Positions 1 through 7,964 of a stretch of DNA of 64,000 nt are shown in pieces. A program made the position numbers and the translations under genes. The notes under the pieces are model-generated. The model had not been told where the DNA came from and did not search any database. It saw nothing but the letters and a program-made list of their open reading frames with translations. How positions within the stretch are numbered: the first letter of the stretch is position 1; each line of letters starts with the position of its first letter. Origin of the DNA: CALVUJ01 sp045128835 (GTDB lineage: Bacteria > Bacillota_I > Bacilli_A > RFN20 > DUOF01); the NCBI GenBank assembly GCA_045128835.1, contig JBGVRX010000011.1, positions 1-64,000 of the forward strand. Reading direction: 5' to 3'.

Positions 1-1223
1 TGCTTTTCTAAAACTGTTGGTTGATCTGTTTCTCCTGCTTTAGCATATATCCTTGAATCCATTTGCTCCACATATAATTTATAATTGTCATTGTAAATTT
101 TTTGACTTGATTCGATACTTCGCTGATTTAAATTAGTAATAAAACTAACACTATTATTTAATGATAAAATTTCTTGATTTTTGTCCTTTATATTTTTTGC
201 TTTATTAAACAATTCAATTTCTGCATTAATATATTCAATATTTTGATTGTATTCTTTTAGTGTTTCTTCAATATTTTTTATTTCTTCCTTTAAAGTAGCA
301 ATATCTTCATTATCTTTATCAAGTAGTTCTAAACCTTTGAATCCTTCTAGTTCTGACACTAAAGTCAAACCAGATTCACTAACTATTTCTTTTTTTACTT
401 CTCTGTCTTGATAAGTTAAATTACCCTCGATATCGATATTTATTGAGCCTAATGTTACATATACTTTTTCATTAGTTTCATTTAAATAGTAGTATTTTTC
501 TAATAGAATTTCATGATTACCTTCTCCATTTATATAAGTGAAAATTTTACTTGTCTCATTATCATCACTAAGAGAATAATTTGTTTCTTTAAGTAGATAT
601 TGTTCTAAATTAAGTTTCCATCCCTTACCACAATTATAATTAGGCAATGAATAAATACCATCATTATGAATAACGCTATCATTTTCCTTATTTGCTAATA
701 ACGAGTTATAGACATGTTTAATTTCAATAGGTAATTTATTTCCTATTACATCTTGGTGAATAAACTTTAAATTACCATTAAGTAAATTAATGCTACCATT
801 ACCTGCTCTTCTACAATGTATTTCTTCTTTCTTAACTCCTACTTTTTCGCTACTCTTTAAATCATATTTAATATGTGCTTCTACATTATTAATAGTAATG
901 TAATTAGTAGTGTTTTTAATTCGTATACTTAAAGTGGTATTTCCTTCATTAACTAACTCATTTAACTCATCGCTCACATCAATGCAATAACACCCATTAC
1001 TACTTACATCCTTCAAACAATCAACTACTTCTCCTTTTGAGTTATAGACCTCAAAACCTCCCTCTTTAATAGAATTAACTGTTGCATTTACTTTTAAAAT
1101 GCCTTGTTTAATTCTAATTAAAGACATTGTAGCAATATTAAAGCTAGGAACATAGTTAATCATCGTATCACTGCCACTAGAATCATTAATGAATGCTACA
1201 TCTAAATCAACTTTCTTAATCAT
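1..1223 (-). CDS. RHS/DNRLRE-like large surface protein, N-terminal part (runs off left edge)
   Basis: The frame is open from an ATG at 1223 (Shine-Dalgarno AAAGGAGAG) to the window edge without a stop, giving about 407 residues of a longer protein. Residues ~1-125 are a beta-rich segment with the look of a DNRLRE module. Around residue 135-175 comes RAGNGSINLLNGNLKF followed by LPIEIKHVYNS, which resembles the N-terminal entry of RHS/YD-repeat proteins. Residues ~310-365 are charged and probably coiled coil. No signal peptide is visible. RHS-type proteins are often secreted adhesins or toxin carriers, but the C-terminus is outside the window, so no toxin can be claimed. It reads away from the divergent cassette at 1962-3771. 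Family assignment is from recall of motif shape and is moderate. Confidence 0.6.
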   Translation of the reverse strand, partial: MIKKVDLDVAFINDSSGSDTMINYVPSFNIATMSLIRIKQGILKVNATVNSIKEGGFEVYNSKGEVVDCLKDVSSNGCYCIDVSDELNELVNEGNTTLSIRIKNTTNYITINNVEAHIKYDLKSSEKVGVKKEEIHCRRAGNGSINLLNGNLKFIHQDVIGNKLPIEIKHVYNSLLANKENDSVIHNDGIYSLPNYNCGKGWKLNLEQYLLKETNYSLSDDNETSKIFTYINGEGNHEILLEKYYYLNETNEKVYVTLGSINIDIEGNLTYQDREVKKEIVSESGLTLVSELEGFKGLELLDKDNEDIATLKEEIKNIEETLKEYNQNIEYINAEIELFNKAKNIKDKNQEILSLNNSVSFITNLNQRSIESSQKIYNDNYKLYVEQMDSRIYAKAGETDQPTVLEK

Positions 1224-1271
1224 TTTATCTCTCCTTTTTTTGATTTATATTTTCATTATAAAAGGATAGAA

Positions 1272-1308
1272 TTCTAATGATTTCTAAGTTTTGCTAATCA
1301 CTACTAAT
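1272..1308 (+). repeat. Inverted repeat, left arm (37 bp)
   Basis: This arm is the reverse complement of 1824-1860 with one mismatch in 37 positions. It starts TTCTAATGATTTCTAAG and overlaps the last codons and the TAG stop of the regulator gene at 1294-1734. With its partner it brackets that gene almost exactly. It could be an inversion site, the end of a small mobile cassette, or duplicated operator DNA. Confidence 0.85.
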
Positions 1309-1734
1309 GTTGGTTCCATTAACTTCTAAATATTTCTCCAAAGCAATTCTATGCAATTGATAAATTCTTTTTGAAGAATAATTCATGTTTAATGCCACTT
1401 CATCTATTGTATACGCTCTAATATATTTTAAATATAAAACATTTCGGTATGGTTGATCTAATAGATTTATCTTCTCTTCTATAGTTTGCTTTCTTTCTAA
1501 TATTTCAAGTAATCTTTTTTCTTCTACATTACTTTTTTCAATCATCATATCTAGTCGTTCTTTATATTCTTCAACATTAAAATTATTATCTTTATAAAAC
1601 CTCAATCGTTCTGCTAAATCTTTTATACCATTCACTAAATCTTCTAATTCTTTCTTTTTTTCTTTCACATACTCGCAATCATATTTATATTGTTCTAATT
1701 CGCTTATTTGCTTATCATTTTTTATGTTATTCAC
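1294..1734 (-). CDS. Sigma-70 region 4-like phage-type regulator (DUF1492/ArpU-like)
   Basis: This 146-residue protein has a long charged, probably coiled-coil N-terminal half (residues ~8-95). Its C-terminal helix-turn-helix resembles sigma-70 region 4: LYLKYIRAYTIDEVALNMNY is followed by SSKRIYQLHRIALEKY. That arrangement is typical of small phage or mobile-element regulators that recruit RNA polymerase. The start is GTG at 1734, preceded by AAGGAGAG with good spacing. The stop codon lies inside the left arm of a 37-bp inverted repeat, and the other arm sits about 90 bp upstream of the start. It points the same way as the RHS-like gene and may drive it or the divergent cassette. Function is inferred; the HTH call is fairly secure. 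Confidence 0.65.
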   Translation of the reverse strand: MNNIKNDKQISELEQYKYDCEYVKEKKKELEDLVNGIKDLAERLRFYKDNNFNVEEYKERLDMMIEKSNVEEKRLLEILERKQTIEEKINLLDQPYRNVLYLKYIRAYTIDEVALNMNYSSKRIYQLHRIALEKYLEVNGTNISSD

Positions 1735-1823
1735 TTTTTTTCTCTCCTTAACATAACATGGATAGGCTTATGACATAAAAACAATAACAAACTATCATTA
1801 ATAATAAAAGTATTTTTCTAATG

Positions 1824-1860
1824 ATTAGTAGTAATTAGCAAAACTTAGAAATCATTAGAA
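1824..1860 (-). repeat. Inverted repeat, right arm (37 bp)
   Basis: Partner of 1272-1308, 36 of 37 bases identical in inverted orientation. This copy lies in the intergenic region between the regulator and the divergent cassette. It also carries its own palindrome: TTCTAATGATT at 1816-1826 is complementary to bases 1850-1860, giving an 11-bp stem. Only this copy has that local hairpin. Confidence 0.85.
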
Positions 1861-1904
1861 ATTTATTCCCATATAATTGGTATTAAACCAAAGGAGGGAT
1901 AAAA

Positions 1905-1928
1905 ATGTTACCACTGCCATTTGATTAA
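1905..1928 (+). other. Seven-codon mini-ORF with strong ribosome binding site
   Basis: AAAGGAGGGAT is followed by ATG and a frame reading MLPLPFD then TAA. The Shine-Dalgarno is as good as that of any real gene here, yet the frame is tiny. It may be a leader peptide for the cassette that starts 34 bp downstream, or the remnant of a gene lost by rearrangement at the inverted repeat. No homology can be judged at this length. Confidence 0.3.
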
Positions 1929-1961
1929 AAAAACTAGTATGTTTACAAAAAGGAGGAACGT

Positions 1962-2600
1962 ATGGAACATTATATTTTAAATCTATTTACTAGTTTTTCT
2001 TATCAATCTATCATTATTGCTTCTATCACCTTTATAGTTACTATGATAATAAAAACTCCCATAAAAAAATTTACATCTTTATTAACTGAAGAAAAAAGAA
2101 AAGGGATAAATAGTATAATTATTCTTATCCCACTAATGCTATCTATTATTATTTCATTTGCTTATTATATTATAATTTATAATATTTACTTCAACTATAT
2201 AATTATAGAAACTGCTATAAATTCCTGGATTATATCATTATCTATCTACGCAATTTATAATAGAATTAAAATAATAGCAATTTACATTATAACTATTATA
2301 AAAGATAAAGAAATAACCACTAAAAGTATAAGTGATATTGATAATAATTTAAAAGACCTTAATATAAAACTCAAATCTGATGAGAAAGTTCTTAATGAAA
2401 TAACAGTAAAGATACATAAATTACTAGAAAATAAAATTATTCTAAAACAAAACAATAGTTCATCGTCGTTAAACGAACTATATAAAACAAATATTGAAAT
2501 AGAATCCCTTAATAACAAAAAGAATAATTTAGAAACTCAAATAAATGAATTAAAAAAATATATAAACACATTAATAAATGAAACGGAGGAACAAACATGA
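1962..2600 (+). CDS. Membrane protein with C-terminal coiled coil
   Basis: I do not recognise this 212-residue protein. The N-terminal ~115 residues contain about three hydrophobic membrane segments (roughly 12-30, 47-75 and 80-115). The rest is a charged, heptad-like stretch (~118-208) rich in Leu, Lys and Asn, probably a cytoplasmic or surface coiled coil. The start has AAGGAGG nine bases upstream. It overlaps the next gene by four bases (ATGA), suggesting translational coupling. In a cassette with appendage-like proteins it could be a holin-like or anchoring membrane component, but that is a guess from context only. Confidence 0.6.
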   Translation: MEHYILNLFTSFSYQSIIIASITFIVTMIIKTPIKKFTSLLTEEKRKGINSIIILIPLMLSIIISFAYYIIIYNIYFNYIIIETAINSWIISLSIYAIYNRIKIIAIYIITIIKDKEITTKSISDIDNNLKDLNIKLKSDEKVLNEITVKIHKLLENKIILKQNNSSSSLNELYKTNIEIESLNNKKNNLETQINELKKYINTLINETEEQT

Positions 2601-3001
2601 ATTTTATAGATAGAGTATCTAGCAAACCAAATAAAAAGAAAATAACTATTATTAGTCAAACCCCAAATGAAATAATTGCTACTATTGAACGTGCTGACGA
2701 GCCAACAGTTGAAGGAACTGCCATTACTGCTCAAGTATTTACTAACTTTCAAACGGAAATCAATACTGCAAACAGCACAGCAACAAATGCATTAACTAAT
2801 GCTAATCAAGCAAAAAGTGATGCTACAACCGCCAAAAATAGTGCATCATCTGCAGAAACAAACGCAAATACTGCTATTGCCACAGCTAATCAAGCGTTAA
2901 CTAAAGCAAATGAAGCATTAAATGCATCAAGCAATTTTCAAAGTTGCTCTACTGTCTTTGTATTAACAGGTACTAGCCTTTCAATTACAAAGCCTGAATA
3001 G
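2597..3001 (+). CDS. Ala/Thr/Asn-rich coiled-coil protein, appendage-like
   Basis: This 134-residue protein has a short globular start (~1-55, including ADEPTVEGTAITAQVF) and then a long low-complexity stretch (~60-115) of Ala, Asn, Thr and Ser in a heptad-like pattern, ending near SSCTVF-type residues. Phage tail fibres and receptor-binding proteins often have this trimeric coiled-coil stalk. The gene overlaps its upstream neighbour by four bases and is followed by the next gene after 11 bases, with AGGAGG at its own stop codon. I infer a stalk or connector role within the cassette; no enzyme motif is present. Confidence 0.6.
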   Translation: MNFIDRVSSKPNKKKITIISQTPNEIIATIERADEPTVEGTAITAQVFTNFQTEINTANSTATNALTNANQAKSDATTAKNSASSAETNANTAIATANQALTKANEALNASSNFQSCSTVFVLTGTSLSITKPE

Positions 3002-3012
3002 GAGGTAAACAA

Positions 3013-3771
3013 ATGCCTTTAAAATATAATGGCGTTGAGCCAACAACAATTAGTTATAACGGTACAGAATTGACTTCTGTTAAATTTAATAATATAGCAG
3101 TATGGGGTAAACCGTTTGCAATTAGTAAGGGAGTCGATGATAAAACCACAATTTCCGTTACTAGAACATCAAGTCCAAATCAAAATGCCTCTATTGGAGA
3201 AGTTAGCGACGGAAAAGTATACTATGGAGATGTAATTAAAATAACTGCCTCTGCATCTACTGGTTATACTTTATCTTCCCTTAAAGTAAATGGATCAAAT
3301 TTTACGTCTGGTCAACAAATTACAGTGGAAGCAAATGTATCAGTAATTGCGACTTCAATAAAAAAAGAAAGTTGGAATACAGTATTTGATGGCTATTTTT
3401 CAGCAGGATATGGAAGAGAACCTCAAAATGGCGATTCTAGAGGATACACGAAAACGATCAATGGATTAAAAATTAATGTGCCTACAAAAATCACATTTAA
3501 TGCAAACTTTTTCCATTATTCACCTAATGGTCAAAATGATTATTCAATAAATAATGTGACAATTGAAACTGAAGGAGGCGTAAGATTCAACGTATCAGAC
3601 AAATCAATTACCCCATTTTCTAAACAATGGGTAGAAAATCCTGCCTCTATAATAATCGAAAGGCCACTAACGAATATGCTTTCAATTAGTGAATTTCCTT
3701 TCTATGAAAGTAACTCTAATTTTGCATATTGTAATGCCCTGTACATTACAAAAATTGAACAGTACTATTAA
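3013..3771 (+). CDS. Appendage/tail-like protein with InlB-B-type repeat
   Basis: The N-terminus MPLKYNGVEPTTISYNGTEL matches a style common in phage tail-tip and gut Firmicute surface proteins, with short 'YNG' turns ending at VWGKPF (~residue 35). Residues ~36-115 look like one divergent InlB B-type repeat (GYTLSSLKVNG followed by a beta strand ending in VSVIATS). The remaining ~135 residues are beta-rich and unrecognised and could be a binding head. There is no signal peptide, so export would need a phage-like or specialised route. It is the last gene of the cassette and is followed by a strong bidirectional terminator. Confidence 0.55.
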   Translation: MPLKYNGVEPTTISYNGTELTSVKFNNIAVWGKPFAISKGVDDKTTISVTRTSSPNQNASIGEVSDGKVYYGDVIKITASASTGYTLSSLKVNGSNFTSGQQITVEANVSVIATSIKKESWNTVFDGYFSAGYGREPQNGDSRGYTKTINGLKINVPTKITFNANFFHYSPNGQNDYSINNVTIETEGGVRFNVSDKSITPFSKQWVENPASIIIERPLTNMLSISEFPFYESNSNFAYCNALYITKIEQYY

Positions 3772-3781
3772 TAATTAGGCA

Positions 3782-3826
3782 CAAAAAAAAGACAAATAGG
3801 TTTATGAACTTATTTGTCCTTTTTTA
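3782..3826. terminator. Bidirectional Rho-independent terminator
   Basis: A hairpin with GACAAATAGG paired to CTTATTTGTC is flanked by an A-run on the left and a T-run on the right. It can end both the cassette reading rightwards and the RNase J gene reading leftwards. Confidence 0.85.
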
Positions 3827-3836
3827 TTTCATTTAA

Positions 3837-5510
3837 TTAAATTTCTACTACCATTGAAAGAACCATTGGATCTTTTCCAGTTTCTTTTTTTACATATTTT
3901 GAAACTTTTTCTCTAATTACAGTTCTTTTTTCATTTATATCTAATTTTGGGTTATTGAAAGCATTTTTGATTACTTCAACGTATAAATCTGCGATATCTT
4001 TTACTAAATGGTCTGATTCTTTAATAAATACTAAACCTCTAGTTTGAACATCTGGTCCTGCAACGATTTCTTTAGTTTGAGAATCAATTGTAACACCTAA
4101 AATAATAACTCCATCATCGGCTAATTTATTTCTATCATTAATAACTACACTGCCTGCATCAAAGATACCTAAACCATCAACCATAAGTTCTCCAGTTTGA
4201 ATCATTTCTTCACCAGCCACATATTTACCATCAGCGAACTTAGCAACCATACCATTATCCATAACAAAGATATTGTTATGATTTAAACCAATTTGCATTC
4301 CATTAGCTAATGTAGCATTAGAAATTAAATCTTTATAATATCCCTTTACTGGAATATAAAATTTAGGTTGTAACATACTTATAATTGTCTTTAAATCTTC
4401 TTCTTGAGCGTGCATACTAGAGATTTTTTTACTACTGATATTTACAATTTTAGCACCTGTTCTATAAAGTAAATCTAAAACATTAACAGCAATTACTTCT
4501 ACTCCAGGAACTGAAGGTGCAGCCATTATAATTAAATCCTTCTCACTTAAATATAAACCTGTTTCTTCATACATTTCTTCATCAGCAATTCTTTCTAATA
4601 ATCTAAATAATCTTTCTCCATGACTTGTAACAATAACTAAAACATCACTTTGATCTTCTTTCTTTAAATCCTCGAAAGTTCCTCTATTTCTTTCAGGAAT
4701 ATCAAGCAATCCTTCAATATCAATATTAGTCATAAGTTGTTCCATGTCTTTACTGAAAATAACTATTTTCTTATTATTTTTAACACCTAAATTGATTACT
4801 TCTTGTAGACCAAATAAATTTTGATTATATAACGCGACTACAACTCTTCCTTCAAATTCTTCAAATTGTCTTTTAATTAAAGGTGTTAATTTATGATTTG
4901 GAGAAGCATAATCTGGCTTATTACTAGCAACAGACTCACTCATCAAACATAAAATCTTATTTTCTGCAATTCTTGCTAAGGCCTTTAAATCTGTTCTAAA
5001 CTTTTTAAAAGCACCACAGTCTATTATATAATCTCCAGTATAAACGATGTATCCTTGACTAGTATAAATTGCCACTCCCATTGATTGAGCAACTGAGTGA
5101 GTAGTAGAGAAGAACTTAAATGTTCTACCACTAATTTCTACATCACTAGTAGTATCTACGATATGAAAATCTAATTTAGCATTTTGACGATATCTTTTCG
5201 CTGTATCTTTAATCATCTCACTAGTTACTTTACTACAATAAATAGGTGCTGGTACATCTTTATACGCATAAGTAATTGAACCCATACAATCATCATGACC
5301 ATGTGTAATTATATAACCTTTTACTCTATCTTTATTTTTAATTAAATAAGTATAATCAGGAATAATAATATCTATTCCTGGCATTGAACTTTCTGGATAT
5401 TTCATGCCGGCTTCCAAAACAAAAATATCGTTGTTAATTTCTACAACATACATGTTTTTTCCATTCTCATCGAGACCACCAAGCGCAAATATCCTAACGA
5501 TATCTGACAT
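3837..5510 (-). CDS. rnjB: RNase J family protein, RNase J2-like
   Basis: At 557 residues this has the full RNase J layout: metallo-beta-lactamase domain, beta-CASP insert and C-terminal domain. RNase J enzymes are 5'-3' exo/endoribonucleases in mRNA decay. The usual metal motif HxHxDH reads HGHDDC (about residue 70-75), so the last His is Cys. The motif near residue 385 that is normally SGHA reads SMHA. Degenerate metal sites are known for RNase J2, the partner of catalytic RNase J1 in Bacilli, so I call it J2-like. No J1 is in this window. The Shine-Dalgarno GGAGGAAAT is well placed. The call of family is secure; J1 versus J2 is moderate. Confidence 0.85.
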   Translation of the reverse strand: MSDIVRIFALGGLDENGKNMYVVEINNDIFVLEAGMKYPESSMPGIDIIIPDYTYLIKNKDRVKGYIITHGHDDCMGSITYAYKDVPAPIYCSKVTSEMIKDTAKRYRQNAKLDFHIVDTTSDVEISGRTFKFFSTTHSVAQSMGVAIYTSQGYIVYTGDYIIDCGAFKKFRTDLKALARIAENKILCLMSESVASNKPDYASPNHKLTPLIKRQFEEFEGRVVVALYNQNLFGLQEVINLGVKNNKKIVIFSKDMEQLMTNIDIEGLLDIPERNRGTFEDLKKEDQSDVLVIVTSHGERLFRLLERIADEEMYEETGLYLSEKDLIIMAAPSVPGVEVIAVNVLDLLYRTGAKIVNISSKKISSMHAQEEDLKTIISMLQPKFYIPVKGYYKDLISNATLANGMQIGLNHNNIFVMDNGMVAKFADGKYVAGEEMIQTGELMVDGLGIFDAGSVVINDRNKLADDGVIILGVTIDSQTKEIVAGPDVQTRGLVFIKESDHLVKDIADLYVEVIKNAFNNPKLDINEKRTVIREKVSKYVKKETGKDPMVLSMVVEI

Positions 5511-5608
5511 ATATTATTTCCTCCATTCAATATTATTCGTTATTGACTTGCATTATTATAAATTAAATACATTTATTATGCAATACCTTACAAAAAAATT
5601 AATTAAAC

Positions 5609-5633
5609 ACAAAAAAACTGCCGAAGCAGTTTC
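5609..5633 (-). terminator. Rho-independent terminator
   Basis: On the minus strand AAACTGC, a TTCG tetraloop and GCAGTTT are followed by a T-run. It ends the metallopeptidase-like gene that stops at 5643. Confidence 0.9.
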
Positions 5634-5642
5634 TTATATCAT

Positions 5643-7490
5643 TTATCTTTTATTGCCACCTGTTTTATAAAAATGTCCTTCATATTTATTACTTCTATAG
5701 TCATCTTGAGCCATTGATATTAGTTTTGAGATTGCTTTTTTAGTTCCTTCCTTATACTTTTTAAGCTTAGAAAGTTTTACTAACTCCTCTAAATTTTCAT
5801 CAACAGCATCTTCATCTTCCTTATTTAAGTCAATCCTTGCTCTTAAAAGATTATAATAAATACCCTTTTTATCGCTTTTATCTAAACATTCTACTAATTC
5901 TCTAACTGTTTTCCTTTCAAAACAACTTTCACAATTGTAATCAAATCTTATAATTGGATTTTCTTTTAAAAGTTTCAAATACATTTTATGGTCCTTAATT
6001 CTAATAGCTTCCATATTTTCTTCAAACATTTCATTTAAATTTTCAAAATATCCATGATGAGGGTTTCTTCTTTCCATATCCATAAAATAAGAGTTCTCAT
6101 CAACTTCACTTCTAGCAAATCTAACTACCTTTTTTGCATTATCTCTAAGGGTCTTTAAATCATTTTGATGTTCATAAATAACATCTACCAACCCAAACAT
6201 TTTAGCAGTCTTCATGTATGCTTTAAACTCAGCATCGTATTCAAAAGAAATATTTCCATAATTTATCCTATAATAATCTTCATCACTCATCAAAGTTCTT
6301 AAAATTCTATCCTTTGAAAACAAATCAACATCATACTCTTTAACTATATCTGCAGTCCTTATATATTCATCCTGAATAGCATGTTCAAGTTCGTGATTTA
6401 CAACAAGCGCCATTTTCAAAGCAGTATTTGTTTCACCATTTATATACATTCTTAAAAGTTTAGAATCATGCGACCCCATATGTTCCATCGCAGGATCAAT
6501 AGCAAAAACATCAACACAAGCACTAAGTCCTCTGCTTTTAAGTTCCTTCGCAGCGTACAATTCAAAAGCAAAAGCCTCAAGCAAGGACATATCTTCTCTT
6601 TTTAATTTACTTTCATATATCTTTTTGATTACATCTTCAACATTTTTACAACTTTTATACTTCTTCCCTAATAAACGAAGAAGTTTTGTCTCATCTTCTA
6701 AACAATACCATTTAGACTCATAACCACCGCTTATCTTAGTATTCAAATAAACATACTCATCATAAGTTTTGCAACCATCTTCAAGCAATTTATCATTCAT
6801 TAAAAAGGCATCACTACTGAAATAAGTGTATGGAATCTTACCGTTCTTTGCTAATCTACTTATTTCTTGTTGGGTAAATGGTTGATCATAATTCTCATGA
6901 ATATATTTAGCAACAAGATTTTTGATTAAAGGAGGTAAATTTTTGAATTTTACATTATCCCTACTAAATACTTCCCATATTATTGATTCAAGTTGAGCAG
7001 CATTAACATTAAGAGTTGTTATTTTAGCATCCTGTAAAACTTTCATTGTTTTCTCATAATTATTTTTCAAAGAAGCCGTTAAAAATATCGGACTACATTT
7101 CAACAAAGGCAACTTACTCTTATCTAAAACAAAACCTCTATAAATAAGTAAATCTTCCAATTTTTCATCTTCATTATTAAAAGAAGGAATACTAACTTGT
7201 TTGTCTTCTTTTATTTTACTAAGAAGAGATATGGTTTTTGAATACGAATTATCTAAAGAAGCAACCAAAAACAACGGATTATACCCAATAAATCCAATAT
7301 TTTTTGCAGTTAAAACAAAATCATTATTAACTAATAAATCAAATATTTCCTCACTAGTGTCTTTGTCCATTTCTTCAAGTTCCACGTCACTATAGTCAAA
7401 AGAATGTAAATACTTTAAAGCGCTGTCATACTTTGACCTCAAAAAAGAACAAAAGGTATTATAATCTTCATAAATTCTATCGTATCTCAT
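5643..7490 (-). CDS. Uncharacterised protein with HExxH zinc-metallopeptidase-like motif
   Basis: I do not recognise this ~615-residue protein as a named family. Two related segments sit in the N-terminal 160 residues: FVLTAKNIGFIGYNPLFLVA and FVLDKSKLPLLKCSPIFLTA, each followed by SLxNxYxKT. Near residue 370 is NHELEHAIQDEY, an HExxH motif of zinc peptidases, with a possible third ligand in EYDAEFKAY about 50 residues later. The C-terminal ~100 residues are Lys/Glu-rich, with a Cys pair in CESCF. There is no signal peptide or membrane segment, so it should act in the cytoplasm. The start is taken at ATG 7490 because AGGTGATAGGT lies just upstream. Protease activity is inferred from the motif only. 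Confidence 0.7.
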   Translation of the reverse strand: MRYDRIYEDYNTFCSFLRSKYDSALKYLHSFDYSDVELEEMDKDTSEEIFDLLVNNDFVLTAKNIGFIGYNPLFLVASLDNSYSKTISLLSKIKEDKQVSIPSFNNEDEKLEDLLIYRGFVLDKSKLPLLKCSPIFLTASLKNNYEKTMKVLQDAKITTLNVNAAQLESIIWEVFSRDNVKFKNLPPLIKNLVAKYIHENYDQPFTQQEISRLAKNGKIPYTYFSSDAFLMNDKLLEDGCKTYDEYVYLNTKISGGYESKWYCLEDETKLLRLLGKKYKSCKNVEDVIKKIYESKLKREDMSLLEAFAFELYAAKELKSRGLSACVDVFAIDPAMEHMGSHDSKLLRMYINGETNTALKMALVVNHELEHAIQDEYIRTADIVKEYDVDLFSKDRILRTLMSDEDYYRINYGNISFEYDAEFKAYMKTAKMFGLVDVIYEHQNDLKTLRDNAKKVVRFARSEVDENSYFMDMERRNPHHGYFENLNEMFEENMEAIRIKDHKMYLKLLKENPIIRFDYNCESCFERKTVRELVECLDKSDKKGIYYNLLRARIDLNKEDEDAVDENLEELVKLSKLKKYKEGTKKAISKLISMAQDDYRSNKYEGHFYKTGGNKR

Positions 7491-7542
7491 ACCTATCACC
7501 TACTATTTAAAGTATATCATAATTTTTTCCTTAATTAAACAT

Positions 7543-7569
7543 AAAAAAAGAAGTATCGAAATACTTCTT
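7543..7569 (-). terminator. Rho-independent terminator
   Basis: AGAAGTAT and ATACTTCT pair across a four-base loop, followed on the minus strand by a T-run. It ends the superoxide reductase transcript. Confidence 0.9.
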
Positions 7570-7952
7570 TATTTAACTTCACTCTTCCATAAACCATGTA
7601 AATTACAATACGCAAAGATAGATACAGGTTTATCTTCTACTAAACTAAATTTAACTGTTGGTTCGCTGTTAACCTTCAAAATTTTTCTTTGACCACCATG
7701 TTGAGTTTCTACATAAACCCAAGAAATGTTATGTTCTTCACTCATTGGATGAGCAACTTCACCAATAGAAACCTCCAAAACATTATCTGCTAATGTATAT
7801 ACAGGCAAATGCTTTTCTCTTGCGCCATCTTGCATATGTGGAACCAATTCTTTCATTTCTTTACCACAACACATCATAGGAACGCCACCATTATCAATCT
7901 TACCTACTAAATTACCACAAGTTTCACAAATATAAAATTTTTGATTTCTCAT
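7569..7952 (-). CDS. Desulfoferrodoxin / superoxide reductase
   Basis: This 127-residue protein has the two domains of desulfoferrodoxin. Residues 1-37 carry a desulforedoxin-type iron site (CETC at 9-12 and CC near 28-29). The C-terminal domain holds the superoxide reductase iron ligands: His at HPMSEEHNI (~68-75) and the CNLHG motif (~116-120). The enzyme reduces superoxide to hydrogen peroxide in the cytoplasm without making oxygen, as is usual in anaerobes and supporting an anaerobic lifestyle. The start has AGGAGG. It follows the methyltransferase gene by 12 bases, so the two are probably co-transcribed. Confidence 0.93.
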   Translation of the reverse strand: MRNQKFYICETCGNLVGKIDNGGVPMMCCGKEMKELVPHMQDGAREKHLPVYTLADNVLEVSIGEVAHPMSEEHNISWVYVETQHGGQRKILKVNSEPTVKFSLVEDKPVSIFAYCNLHGLWKSEVK

Positions 7953-7964
7953 TTTTAAATCCTC

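Noticed and set aside
2282..2752. Minus-strand frames inside the appendage cassette
   Set aside because: Low-complexity hydrophobic antisense readings of AT-rich coding DNA. The plus-strand genes have coupled starts and good ribosome sites.
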